A model generated the notes under the pieces. It had not been told where the DNA came from. It ran no database searches and saw only the letters and a program-made list of their open reading frames with translations. 64,000 nucleotides of DNA, from assembly GCF_042665195.1 (NCBI RefSeq), contig NZ_JBHTBW010000087.1, positions 28,516 to 92,515 on the forward strand. The letters run 5' to 3'. The position numbers and the translations under genes are program-made. The stretch comes from Laceyella putida (GTDB lineage Bacteria > Bacillota > Bacilli > Thermoactinomycetales > Thermoactinomycetaceae). Below are positions 39,334 through 47,175 of the stretch, in pieces (the first letter of the stretch is position 1; each line of letters starts with the position of its first letter).

Positions 39334-40125
39334 ATGGCTAAAACAATTGCAATCATTCAAAACAAAGGCGGCGTTGGCAAGACAACCGTAACTTGTAACT
39401 TAGCTGCAGCACTCTCTAAAAAGTATCCCGAAAAAAAGGTCCTCATCCTCGATATGGATGGACAAGGGAACCAGGCGTTGTCCTTTGGCCATGAGCCACG
39501 AGAGCTTGAGAATACCATCTATGATGTATTGGTAGGAAGGTTGCCGGTAAAAGAAGCGATTATCCAGTTAAGCGACAACCTTGATCTGTTACCCGCGAAT
39601 GATGATATGAACTATTATGAATTGGATACACTGCCAGGCGTTGCGGACCTTCGGGAATATCTGTTGACCTTGAAAAAAGCATTGGACCCAATTATCGACC
39701 AATATGATTACATTTTCATTGATAGCCCGCCTGAACTAAAGATCATTGCGGCATCGGTGATGATGGTAGCCGATGAAATTTACATACCTTTCGAACCAGA
39801 TGCCTATAACGCCTCGGGGTTGATTCAACTTTTGGAGAAAATCGAGATCTACAAGGAACAATACAATACATCGCCGAAAGTCAAAGGCGTCATTCCAATG
39901 AAAGTGAAGCCTAAGACGATTTTGCACCGTGGTGTCATGGTTCAAGTCGATGCTTATTGTCAATTAAAGGGGATTCGGGTGATGAACACGAAAATTCCGG
40001 ATTCAGTGAAATATCCTGAATTCATTGCATCTGCACGCATGCCAATGACTTGGGCAGATCCAAATGGAATTCACGCAAAGTATTACTATGATTTGCTAGA
40101 AGAGGTGTTAAGAGAAGATGGCTAG
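39334..40125 (+). CDS. parA: ParA-family partition ATPase
   Basis: 263 aa, ATG behind GGGAGGG. Deviant Walker A (KGGVGKTT, residues 11-18), ILDMDGQGNQALSFG, Walker B-like FIDSPPEL, and a C-terminal ParA core. It has no N-terminal HTH, so it is the small type and needs an adaptor that binds the centromere. ATG of the next gene overlaps its stop. Confidence 0.92.
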   Translation: MAKTIAIIQNKGGVGKTTVTCNLAAALSKKYPEKKVLILDMDGQGNQALSFGHEPRELENTIYDVLVGRLPVKEAIIQLSDNLDLLPANDDMNYYELDTLPGVADLREYLLTLKKALDPIIDQYDYIFIDSPPELKIIAASVMMVADEIYIPFEPDAYNASGLIQLLEKIEIYKEQYNTSPKVKGVIPMKVKPKTILHRGVMVQVDAYCQLKGIRVMNTKIPDSVKYPEFIASARMPMTWADPNGIHAKYYYDLLEEVLREDG

Positions 40126-40978
40126 AGGGTCGAAAAAGATAGCTCCGCTTTTCCCAATGGAAGACAAAACGAAGAAAGAGGAGAAAAAGAACGAGGAAGC
40201 AAAGGGTCAGCAACAGAAACAACCACCTAAGCAAGCAACTAATCCAGAACCTACAGCAGCACAAGTACCACAACAAACTAAGCAACAGGAACAACTGCCT
40301 AAGCAACCAACGGAACCAGCAGGAACTACTGTACCAGCCGAAGATAATCAACAGGGTGATAAACAGCAACAAGGACAACAGGCTAAAGGAGACACGCCAC
40401 CAAATCCTGTTGCTCAAGTTCTACCGCGGGAACAAGACACACATAAGAAACCATCTAATACACCTGTTCAGACGTTAGCAAATCCGGAACCACCGTTAGA
40501 CCCAAAGGATTACGTCGATCCGGAGCCTCAAGAACCGACCAAGGAAGAAAGACCAGATGAGTGGCTGCGTGACCCGGCAGAAGATATAGAAGCTGAAGTG
40601 GATGCTGTTGATCCACTCAAAGAGCCAGAAGAACAATATGAGGAACCACTTAAGGCGCAACCTCAAGCAAAACAAAAAGATCACCTCCCTCATGGCCGTG
40701 AGAAAGATGATCTTGAAAAAGAACTAGCAGCGTTTAGACGAGCATTGGAAGAATACAAAGACGAACTGGAATGGCGGACAAAAACGGAGATCACGCATAA
40801 CATTCCGGTTCCGATTCCGATGCCAGTATATCAGAAGCTGAAAGAGTTAGAGCCCTACTATACAACGAAGAAAATTGGATTTTTGCAGGATCAGATCGTT
40901 AAAGGGACGATCAAACAAGTGGAATTTCTCATCCGAGAGGTCAAAGAGAAAAAGCTGAAAAAGAAACGGAAAAAGTAA
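40118..40978 (+). CDS. ParA partner, disordered linker protein
   Basis: 286 aa, overlapping parA by 8 bp. A short basic start (MARGSKKIAPLFPMEDK) is typical of ParA-ATPase-activating tails; residues about 20-200 are Gln/Pro/Glu-rich and disordered; about 210-286 form a basic helical end (EITHNIPVPIPMPVYQKLKE…QVEFLIREVKEKKLKKKRKK). No ParB HTH or CTPase domain is seen, so it is an unusual adaptor; the DNA-binding part would be the C-terminal RHH-like region. Confidence 0.65.
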   Translation: MARGSKKIAPLFPMEDKTKKEEKKNEEAKGQQQKQPPKQATNPEPTAAQVPQQTKQQEQLPKQPTEPAGTTVPAEDNQQGDKQQQGQQAKGDTPPNPVAQVLPREQDTHKKPSNTPVQTLANPEPPLDPKDYVDPEPQEPTKEERPDEWLRDPAEDIEAEVDAVDPLKEPEEQYEEPLKAQPQAKQKDHLPHGREKDDLEKELAAFRRALEEYKDELEWRTKTEITHNIPVPIPMPVYQKLKELEPYYTTKKIGFLQDQIVKGTIKQVEFLIREVKEKKLKKKRKK

Positions 40979-41043
40979 CTCGTCATTATTTTGAAACAAG
41001 TACAACAAAAAATCAATGGGGAACAATGGAATGATCTCTCCTC

Positions 41044-41072
41044 AAAAGCTACCTTAGCGGGTAGCTTTTTTT
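41044..41072 (+). terminator. Terminator
   Basis: AAGCTACC and GGGTAGCTT around TTAGC, followed by T7. Confidence 0.8.
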
Positions 41073-41118
41073 GTGTAAGAAACAGGGTTATAAAAAATAA
41101 TTTCTTTGCACTTTTTCA

Positions 41119-41148
41119 TTTACAAATTAAGATTAACTATGTTATAAT
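41119..41148 (+). promoter_or_regulatory. Shared-type promoter of ssb
   Basis: TTTACA, 18 bp (starting AATTAAG), TATAAT, 57 bp before the ssb start. Confidence 0.75.
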
Positions 41149-41204
41149 CATTTTAGAAATAACAAATAAATCATTTCCTAAAGGAAACAAGGAGAGATTG
41201 CAAA

Positions 41205-41633
41205 ATGCTGAACCGAGTGATTTTAGTAGGTCGCCTTACCCGTGATCCAGAGTTGCGTTACACCCCAAGCGGAGTAGCCATTGCGCGCTTCTCCATTGCA
41301 GTCAACCGGAACTATACGAACGCGCAAGGGGAAAGGGAAGCGGATTTCCTCAACATTGTTGCATGGCGTGGGCTGGCCGAGAATTGCGCCAATTATCTGA
41401 GCAAAGGCTCTTTGGTTGGAGTCGATGGCCGTTTGCAGACGGGTAAATATGAAAACCAAGAGGGGCGTACCGTCTATACCACCGATGTGGTGGCGGAAGA
41501 TGTCCGTTTCTTGGATACGAAAGGTTCAGGTGAACGGAGCGGCGGAAACGCTGGTGGAGGTCGCAAATCAATAGATGATCCGTTCGCTGATGATGTTCCG
41601 ATTGATATCAAGGATGAAGATCTGCCTTTTTGA
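41205..41633 (+). CDS. ssb: Single-strand DNA-binding protein
   Basis: 142 aa, ATG behind AAGGAGA. The OB-fold (about 1-105: MLNRVILVGRLTRDPELRYT, FLNIVAWRGLAENCANYLSK) is complete, followed by a Gly-rich linker and the acidic tip DIKDEDLPF that recruits partner proteins. It would serve replication and Sak4-type annealing. A CCCCTCTT/AAGAGGGG hairpin (41641-41668) follows as attenuator. Confidence 0.95.
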   Translation: MLNRVILVGRLTRDPELRYTPSGVAIARFSIAVNRNYTNAQGEREADFLNIVAWRGLAENCANYLSKGSLVGVDGRLQTGKYENQEGRTVYTTDVVAEDVRFLDTKGSGERSGGNAGGGRKSIDDPFADDVPIDIKDEDLPF

Positions 41634-41686
41634 AGTAAATATGCCCCTCTTTCATAAGAGGGGTATCCCACCAAGGAGTGAACATC

Positions 41687-42283
41687 ATGGCAAGAAAATT
41701 TTGGACAGATGAAATGGTAGAACAAGAAATAAAGAAGTCTATGGAGATTCTAGGAATTGACCGTATGCCTACTGGCCCTGAACTTCAGGGGATTGGAAGA
41801 AATGATTTGCATTGTCGTATTAGCAGAACCTATGGATATGCTGGATGGGCAGAAAAACAAGGATTAACTTTAAAATCCTGCGATACTCGAACAGGAAAAC
41901 GTTATGAAGAAATTGCCACCAATCTATTAAAAGACAAGGGATACGAAGTTGAACGGATGACCACCAAACATCCCTACGACTTAATGGTAAAAGGCGTTGT
42001 CAAAGTGGATGTAAAAGTAGGAAAAGTATGGTTTCAAGAAGGGAAATGGCGTATCCATACGTTCAGATTAGAAAAAAGATTCCCAACCAGTGATTTTTAC
42101 TTATGCATCGGTCTTAACGAAAAGGAAGAAATCGAAAAGATATTTGTGATTCCAAGCCTTCATGCCCGAATCATGACAATATCAGCCGGAGAGAATAGCA
42201 AGTGGGATAAATACCTGATTCGATTCGATTTGTTGGATACGTATTCAGAATTCATGCAAGGTTTTCTAAATGGAATTGAATAA
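41687..42283 (+). CDS. PD-(D/E)XK endonuclease (intron-type)
   Basis: ATG at 41687 with AAGGAG 8 nt upstream; 198 aa. N-terminal helical DNA-binding half (NDLHCRISRTYGYAGWAEKQ), then KRYEEIATNLLKDKGYEVER, and the nuclease core HPYDLMVKGVVKVDVKVGKV (D…DxK) as in the group I intron-associated PD-(D/E)XK family (I-Ssp6803I). There is no intron here, so it may be free-standing or involved in restriction. Confidence 0.75.
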   Translation: MARKFWTDEMVEQEIKKSMEILGIDRMPTGPELQGIGRNDLHCRISRTYGYAGWAEKQGLTLKSCDTRTGKRYEEIATNLLKDKGYEVERMTTKHPYDLMVKGVVKVDVKVGKVWFQEGKWRIHTFRLEKRFPTSDFYLCIGLNEKEEIEKIFVIPSLHARIMTISAGENSKWDKYLIRFDLLDTYSEFMQGFLNGIE

Positions 42284-42339
42284 CGTATGGGTTCCTCGGT
42301 ACCCGGGGGACTTTATCCTAACATAAGGAGAGTCACTTC

Positions 42340-42537
42340 ATGAATGTCTGGAAAGCCACAATGAAAATAACTCATGTTGGAACCCATGATCGTGATGATA
42401 TTGAGGAATTCATCATTGCCGAAACCGAGGCGCAAGCAAAACATGTAGCAAATGGTCTTGCTTCTCTTAAAGATCATGAGGGCTATTACGTGGATGATGT
42501 AAAAGTAAAGTTTCTTGGTCAAGCCCATATTGCATAA
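42340..42537 (+). CDS. Small hypothetical protein (65 aa)
   Basis: ATG behind AAGGAGA. Alpha-beta (KITHVGTHDRDDIEEFIIAE…YYVDDVKVKFLGQ) with acidic loop. No family recognised. A GGGGGAC/GTCTCCC hairpin with TTCG loop follows at 42535-42556. Confidence 0.55.
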   Translation: MNVWKATMKITHVGTHDRDDIEEFIIAETEAQAKHVANGLASLKDHEGYYVDDVKVKFLGQAHIA

Positions 42538-42562
42538 GGGGGACTTCGGTCTCCCTGATAAC

Positions 42563-42584
42563 TTCACAGATTGCGTCCAATAAC
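42563..42584 (+). repeat. TGCGTCCAA-type dispersed repeat, copy 6
   Basis: TTCACAGATTGCGTCCAATA; family consensus, 17 bp before the next gene's start. Confidence 0.6.
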
Positions 42585-42600
42585 ACAAGGAGGGATTACG

Positions 42601-42906
42601 ATGAACTATCCAAAGCGTTGTCCAATCACTGAACTCCCTTTTTACGGAGTGGTTACTCATCCAGATCGGGGGGAAGTCCCTGTATATGGGGAGGATCAGG
42701 AGTTATATACCATCCCCGTCATGAACGATGACGGTGAATTTTACCGGTATCAGTATCTACCAGATATCCGGGAATGGGACCCCGTTCCCGAGTTCGTCAA
42801 TACGCTGGAAGAACAGTTGGCCAATCTTCTCAAAATGGCAAGATCAAATGAAGTGAATGATTGGTGGAGAGAATCGACCGACTATGTATTGGGGCTAGTT
42901 CGTTAG
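42601..42906 (+). CDS. Hypothetical protein (101 aa)
   Basis: ATG behind GGAGGG. MNYPKRCPITELPFYGVVTH, then acidic, beta-rich, with helical C-terminus. CP-I-T-E resembles the start of small zinc-ribbon proteins but only one Cys is present. No family recognised. Confidence 0.55.
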   Translation: MNYPKRCPITELPFYGVVTHPDRGEVPVYGEDQELYTIPVMNDDGEFYRYQYLPDIREWDPVPEFVNTLEEQLANLLKMARSNEVNDWWRESTDYVLGLVR

Positions 42907-42986
42907 CCCCATCTGCGCACCAAACAGCCAGCAATCTATATACAAATTGACGCCAAAAAAGAGGCTCATATCAAGGAGGATTCCAA

Positions 42987-43205
42987 ATGAAAGAAATTTG
43001 CGACGTGGAAGTCTTGTTAGAAATGTACCGCAGGGGGGTGGCCAGCTATGATGACGTAGTGAAATGGGTGATCTTTGACAGATTGACCGATGAGCCGGAT
43101 GCGTTAGTGTGGAAATGGATCCGGGACAAGATGGAGCAAGGGGTTATGTACATCGGAGTGGATGGTGTAACCAAAAAGAGCCCGCCACGAAGGCAGGCCC
43201 TTTAA
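42987..43205 (+). CDS. Small hypothetical protein (72 aa)
   Basis: ATG behind AAGGAGGA. Helical (MKEICDVEVLLEMYRRGVAS, VWKWIRDKMEQGVMY) with basic end. No family recognised. It lies in a run of small + genes 42.3-43.4 kb. Confidence 0.55.
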   Translation: MKEICDVEVLLEMYRRGVASYDDVVKWVIFDRLTDEPDALVWKWIRDKMEQGVMYIGVDGVTKKSPPRRQAL

Positions 43206-43276
43206 GGGTAAGTTAACCAACTTGAAAGGATTTCACGTTAACCAGTATACCACAATCATGAGGAGGATGAAACCCT

Positions 43277-43444
43277 ATGGAAATCAGAAAAGTGACGGGA
43301 TTCGGCAATGTGTTGATTCCAAAGGCGTACAGAGAGGCGCTGAATATCGAAGTAGGAGAAAAAGTGTGGGTGTATATGAAGGATGGAAACATCGTGATTT
43401 CGAAAATCCAACAAGACCAAGTCCAACAGATTGTTGGGAATTAA
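43277..43444 (+). CDS. AbrB/MazE/SpoVT-type swapped-hairpin protein (55 aa)
   Basis: ATG at 43277 with GGAGGATG 7 nt upstream. MEIRKVTGFGNVLIPKAYRE, then ALNIEVGEKVWVYMKDGNIV, a clear AbrB-fold: RKV…G.VLIPK..R..L.I..GE.V. Such proteins bind DNA as dimers and are either transition regulators or antitoxins; no toxin gene follows it. A GCCACCC/GGGTGGC terminator follows (43448-43475). A longer frame at 43222 in another phase is spurious. Confidence 0.8.
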   Translation: MEIRKVTGFGNVLIPKAYREALNIEVGEKVWVYMKDGNIVISKIQQDQVQQIVGN

Positions 43445-43493
43445 GATGAGCCACCCTGGATGATTCTGGGGTGGCTTTATGTTTACTCCTCGT

Positions 43494-44036
43494 TTATGAA
43501 GTCAATGCCTCAACCGAAGGCATCGTAAGCTGTTCACATACCGTATTCAACACATTTTTCTCTCTATAGGGAACGGGTAAGAATGTCGTATCCCAGCGAA
43601 CATGTAAGACATCATCGACCTCGTATGTATCCCACAGCCAGTAAACATTCTCAATCAAATCATCCACGTTTCCGTTACATGAAATCCCTGCATAGTGCAA
43701 TCCCACTCGTTTTGCCTTCAATCTCTCTAATTCCTCTAAATGGCCTTCCTTCTGACACTGGATCCGTCTTACAAAGAAATCAACGGCTTTGGGAGGATAC
43801 CCCAACACCAGACCCAATTCCTTGTGGAATGCAGGAGTTGTGTGAGATAATGAAGCTGTGCGTTGCATCCAATTCATTTTCTCTCTTTCATCTGGAAAGA
43901 ATAAGCATTGACGAGCCCCTTCCAACAGATGGATGGAGACATGAGGAAAGCTGAGCATCTCGTCAAATCCAGGTTGACTTTCTTCTAACAGAAGAGATGG
44001 TTTGATCCCGTTTTTAAAGGAAATGATTTCGTTCAT
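43494..44036 (-). CDS. Hypothetical protein (180 aa), DUF3793-like motif
   Basis: ATG behind GGGGT. Central FHKELGLVLGYPPKAVDFFV recalls the FPHEIGxFLGYP motif of DUF3793-type proteins, but the rest does not clearly match. C-terminal half has aromatic beta strands (YWLWDTYEVDDVLHVRWDTT). Function unknown. Confidence 0.5.
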   Translation of the reverse strand: MNEIISFKNGIKPSLLLEESQPGFDEMLSFPHVSIHLLEGARQCLFFPDEREKMNWMQRTASLSHTTPAFHKELGLVLGYPPKAVDFFVRRIQCQKEGHLEELERLKAKRVGLHYAGISCNGNVDDLIENVYWLWDTYEVDDVLHVRWDTTFLPVPYREKNVLNTVCEQLTMPSVEALTS

Positions 44037-44109
44037 AGCGAAACCCCCTAGAGAGAAAAAAGTGGAAGGCTCCGAAGAACCTTCCCATTATCTTACCATA
44101 AACTACAAA

Positions 44110-44235
44110 TTACTGAACAGAATCACAGTCGCGACAAATCCAATTACCTGCATCGTTTTTAACAACGTCGGAGCTACCGCAAATTTTGCACTTCTTGTTG
44201 TTAAAGCGAATGAACAGAGAAAGAATTTTGCGCAT
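44110..44235 (-). CDS. Small zinc-ribbon protein (41 aa)
   Basis: ATG at 44235 behind GGAGGTGGGG. MRKILSLFIRFNNKKCKICG, then SSDVVKNDAGNWICRDCDSV; CxxC…CxxC makes a zinc ribbon. Could bind nucleic acid. Hairpin GGAAGG/CCTTCC (44064-44085) follows the 180-aa gene's start. Confidence 0.6.
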   Translation of the reverse strand: MRKILSLFIRFNNKKCKICGSSDVVKNDAGNWICRDCDSVQ

Positions 44236-44391
44236 GTTCCCCACCTCCTTCCTCGTTGTGACGTGAGGTGGTGTGAACATTACTGTGAATAGAGCGTGTT
44301 TGTTTCTTTCTATATCCATTATCGCATATAGGATAGTGGATTGCAATAATTTTCTGATATAATATTCGAAAAAAAGATTAGGTGAAAACCA

Positions 44392-44601
44392 ATGATACCG
44401 AACAAAAAATGTATTCTTAGCCAGCGATTAAAGGAACGAGAATGGACCCAGTCAAAACTTTCTCAGGAAACAGGAATCCCGCAATCCATCATTTCGCGAT
44501 ATTGCACTTCTACAACCAACTTTAATATCAATTATCTATTTGCGATTGTAGAGGTGTTGGGACTTGAAAAAATTGATGATTTATTTGAAGACCAAGACTG
44601 A
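44392..44601 (+). CDS. XRE-family HTH regulator (69 aa)
   Basis: ATG behind AGGTG. HTH LSQRLKEREWTQSKLSQETG, IPQSIISRYCTST; a minimal Cro-like protein. Divergent from the zinc-ribbon gene. CCCCGG/CCGGGG terminator at 44615-44648. Confidence 0.8.
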   Translation: MIPNKKCILSQRLKEREWTQSKLSQETGIPQSIISRYCTSTTNFNINYLFAIVEVLGLEKIDDLFEDQD

Positions 44602-44666
44602 TCACATTGTTTTCAAACGCCCCGGTTACCGCCGGGGTTTTCTTTTTTGAATGAGAATGAAAAAAA

Positions 44667-44693
44667 GCCCACAGAATCATGGGCTTTATCGTG
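44667..44693 (-). terminator. Terminator
   Basis: AAAGCCCA and TGGGCTTT pair, followed leftward by T7; ends the 354-aa gene. Confidence 0.7.
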
Positions 44694-44694
44694 T

Positions 44695-45759
44695 TTATGC
44701 GGATCGTTTATTTCGTTGGGTTTTTAACTCATTGAGTACTTCCGCAGCAATTCGTAGGTCGCATCCGGTCATTTCTCTAAGGTGTTTAATGCTCGGCCAT
44801 TCATGATGATGTGTTTTGTATTCGATCGCTTTTGCTTTGACCTGTTCCTTTGTTAAGAGATGGGGTTGTGGAGTGACGGATTCGATGGAGGTGGGTTGCT
44901 CTTGTTCGGATGGTCCCGATTCCTGCTCATCGACTTCTACCGGTTGATTGGATTCCGTTAGGTCTTCTTGCTTGAATTCGGGTTGGTCGGTTTCTTCTTC
45001 GTCCTGCTCTTCAGGGGGCATGGGCTGGTTCGCTTCCTGCTCGGCGGGAACGGATGGAGAAGATTCGAGTTCCTGTTCAGATTCAATGGGTTCAGATGGT
45101 TCTTGTTTGGATTCGGTTTGTTCGGATGGTTCCGCTACAGTTGGTTGGCTGATGGTTTGTTCGAAAAGAGGTTCGTTTGAGCGATTCTCGCTGGCTACCA
45201 TCGGGGGCGTGTTCGTTTTCAACGTTTCGTAAGCGGTTTGGAGTTCCGTCAGTTCTTTTTTCAACTGGGCGATGATCTCATTGAGTCGTTTAACCTCATC
45301 TTGTTTGCTGTCCTTATCTCCCATGATGGCGGAGGATAAAATTCCTTTGCTTCCCCACATCATGACGGGAGGAACCAATCCCAGCAACACACACACGAGC
45401 CAGTATTGACCCGATTCCAAGGTGGCCGAAATGTTTGACCACATGACAAGTCCGGTTCCGATGGTGAAAACAAACCAGATATAGAAGCCGGGATTCTTCC
45501 GTTTGATACTCGCGACGACCATGCTTATGCTTGATTGGATAAAGGCTAATTCGCATCCAATCGTGGCGGCAAGAGCTAGGTTCCCGGCTTGCCCCACGGA
45601 CATAAATAAGGTCCATGTGTGGTTAAAGGAGACATAAATGTTCATCGCTGACACAATGAGCGAGCAGATAATATTGAATAAACGGAGGAAGATGTTTCCC
45701 AATCCGCTAAAGAGTCTAGAGAACCAGCTTCTTTTCAATGCTGTTGATTCATGATACAA
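44695..45759 (-). CDS. Membrane-anchored protein with acidic Ser/Glu/Pro linker
   Basis: TTG at 45759, 6 nt after GAGGTG, is the best start (354 aa). Four TM helices (about 20-45, 56-84, 93-115, 120-140) lead into a coiled coil, then about 100 residues rich in E, Q, S, P, and a C-terminal HTH-like helical domain (KAKAIEYKTHHHEWPSIKHL, REMTGCDLRIAAEVLNEL). It resembles SpdB/DUF2637-type transfer proteins in its membrane part. A second protein with the same layout is at 49400. Confidence 0.65.
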   Translation of the reverse strand: MYHESTALKRSWFSRLFSGLGNIFLRLFNIICSLIVSAMNIYVSFNHTWTLFMSVGQAGNLALAATIGCELAFIQSSISMVVASIKRKNPGFYIWFVFTIGTGLVMWSNISATLESGQYWLVCVLLGLVPPVMMWGSKGILSSAIMGDKDSKQDEVKRLNEIIAQLKKELTELQTAYETLKTNTPPMVASENRSNEPLFEQTISQPTVAEPSEQTESKQEPSEPIESEQELESSPSVPAEQEANQPMPPEEQDEEETDQPEFKQEDLTESNQPVEVDEQESGPSEQEQPTSIESVTPQPHLLTKEQVKAKAIEYKTHHHEWPSIKHLREMTGCDLRIAAEVLNELKTQRNKRSA

Positions 45760-45775
45760 TGGGATCACCTCAAAC

Positions 45776-45822
45776 TTGTATAAGGCCTTGGATGATGTGC
45801 GAGATCATCCAGGGCCTTTCGT
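45776..45822. terminator. Bidirectional hairpin
   Basis: AAGGCC.TGGATGAT pairs with ATCATCCA.GGCCTT, with TT tracts; separates the divergent 354-aa and 56-aa genes. Confidence 0.65.
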
Positions 45823-45838
45823 TTTGTAATTGGGAACG

Positions 45839-46009
45839 TTAAGTGGTTTTTACGATAGTAATCTGAAATTCTAATTCGTCTTTTGTGTTGATGACCAACC
45901 CTTTGTCGGAAGTAAAAACCCCTGCATCTTCAAAAGATTGAATGTGCAGTTCTTCTGCTTCCTCGAGCAATACGTGGTGAATAAGGGATTCTAATTGTTT
46001 TTCATTCAT
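45839..46009 (-). CDS. Small acidic protein (56 aa)
   Basis: ATG at 46009 behind AAAGGAGA. MNEKQLESLIHHVLLEEAEE, then LHIQSFEDAGVFTSDKG and a strand. No family recognised. Its promoter is at 46050-46078. Confidence 0.6.
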   Translation of the reverse strand: MNEKQLESLIHHVLLEEAEELHIQSFEDAGVFTSDKGLVINTKDELEFQITIVKTT

Positions 46010-46049
46010 TAATATTCTCCTTTCAATAGTTTGATTAACTTACAATATA

Positions 46050-46078
46050 ATATTATCAAAAATAACTTAATATGTATA
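46050..46078 (-). promoter_or_regulatory. Shared-type promoter
   Basis: TATACA, 17 bp (ending TTGA), TAATAT on the minus strand. Confidence 0.65.
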
Positions 46079-46130
46079 CAAGATAACATGACATCACAAA
46101 AATTTCACAAACCATCTGAGATAGCGAAAC

Positions 46131-46155
46131 TTTTTCACATCATGCGTCCAAAAAC
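46131..46155 (+). repeat. TGCGTCCAA-type dispersed repeat, copy 3
   Basis: TTTTTCACATCATGCGTCCA and A-run, 80 bp before the ligase start. Confidence 0.65.
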
Positions 46156-46234
46156 TGATCATTCCAATGCTTAACCACTCATTCCCAATGTTCCATCAAC
46201 CGGTGATTGATACAATGATGTTAGGTGATTAACC

Positions 46235-47110
46235 ATGTTCAAATCTCCAATGCTGCTACACAAAGCAAATACCGTCTTTTCAGACGAAAGACATATAGTG
46301 GAGTTAAAACTTGATGGCATCAGACTCATCCTCTCAACTGTGGGTGAAACCATTCAATGTTGGACCCGGCACGGTACCCCGTGTATTGACCGTTTCCCTG
46401 AGTTGGCCACGTTGAACTTGCCGCCAGGTGTTGTGTTGGATGGCGAACTCATTGTCACAGACGAGAAGTCCCATCCCGACTTTGAAGCCATCCTAACCCG
46501 GTTTCAGACGACGAATGAACATAAGATTCGGTCACTGATGAAGAGTGACCCTGTCCAATTCTGCGTGTTTGATGTCTTAATGATCGGTGGCCAGGACGTG
46601 ACCGCGCTGCCACTTCAAGAACGGAAAGCGATTCTGCAAGAACATATCAAAGAACAGCCCCATCTATCCTTGGTGAGATCGGTTCCAGGCAAACAGGCTC
46701 GGGCCTTCTTTGATCTGGTCAGCGAGCGGAACTTGGAGGGCATTGTGTTAAAGCGCTCTGATTCCACATATCAAGTAGGGAAGCGATCGTATGACTGGCT
46801 AAAGGTGATCAACTACCAATACCATGATGTGCGATTGACTGCGATTCGGAAAGGGGAGTTCGGGTGGCTCATCGGCCTAGAGGAAGAGGGATGGGTGCGT
46901 CCAGCAGGGATGATTGAGTTTCCACCACCACCCGATGCCAGGAAAGCGGTGTGGTCGATTGTGAATAGGTTCAAGGTGGGGGAGGATAAAGAGTTTATTT
47001 ACCTAAAGCCGGTCATAACCATGAAAGTAAAGTCGAGAGGGCTGACCAAGCGGGGGATCATTCGCTTACCTGTATTTCAGCAATTTCTTTTCAAGGAATC
47101 TACTGCGTAA
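46235..47110 (+). CDS. ATP-dependent DNA ligase
   Basis: 291 aa, ATG behind AGGTG. Adenylation motif I KLDGIR with nucleophile Lys25, motif III-like LDGELIV, motif IV LEGIVLKR (about 166-173), motif V WLKV and an OB-fold C-terminus. Size and shape match LigB-type bacterial ATP ligases of phages and plasmids. It would seal nicks during plasmid replication or recombination. Confidence 0.88.
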   Translation: MFKSPMLLHKANTVFSDERHIVELKLDGIRLILSTVGETIQCWTRHGTPCIDRFPELATLNLPPGVVLDGELIVTDEKSHPDFEAILTRFQTTNEHKIRSLMKSDPVQFCVFDVLMIGGQDVTALPLQERKAILQEHIKEQPHLSLVRSVPGKQARAFFDLVSERNLEGIVLKRSDSTYQVGKRSYDWLKVINYQYHDVRLTAIRKGEFGWLIGLEEEGWVRPAGMIEFPPPPDARKAVWSIVNRFKVGEDKEFIYLKPVITMKVKSRGLTKRGIIRLPVFQQFLFKESTA

Positions 47111-47175
47111 GCAGGGTTTCTTTTTTATTTCGCTAGCTCATAGTATTCTGATATAAAAAGGAAAGGGTGATAGAA

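Noticed and set aside
43222..43449. 75-codon frame over the AbrB-type gene
   Set aside because: The AbrB-fold protein in another frame (43277-43444) has a better ribosome site and clear family match.
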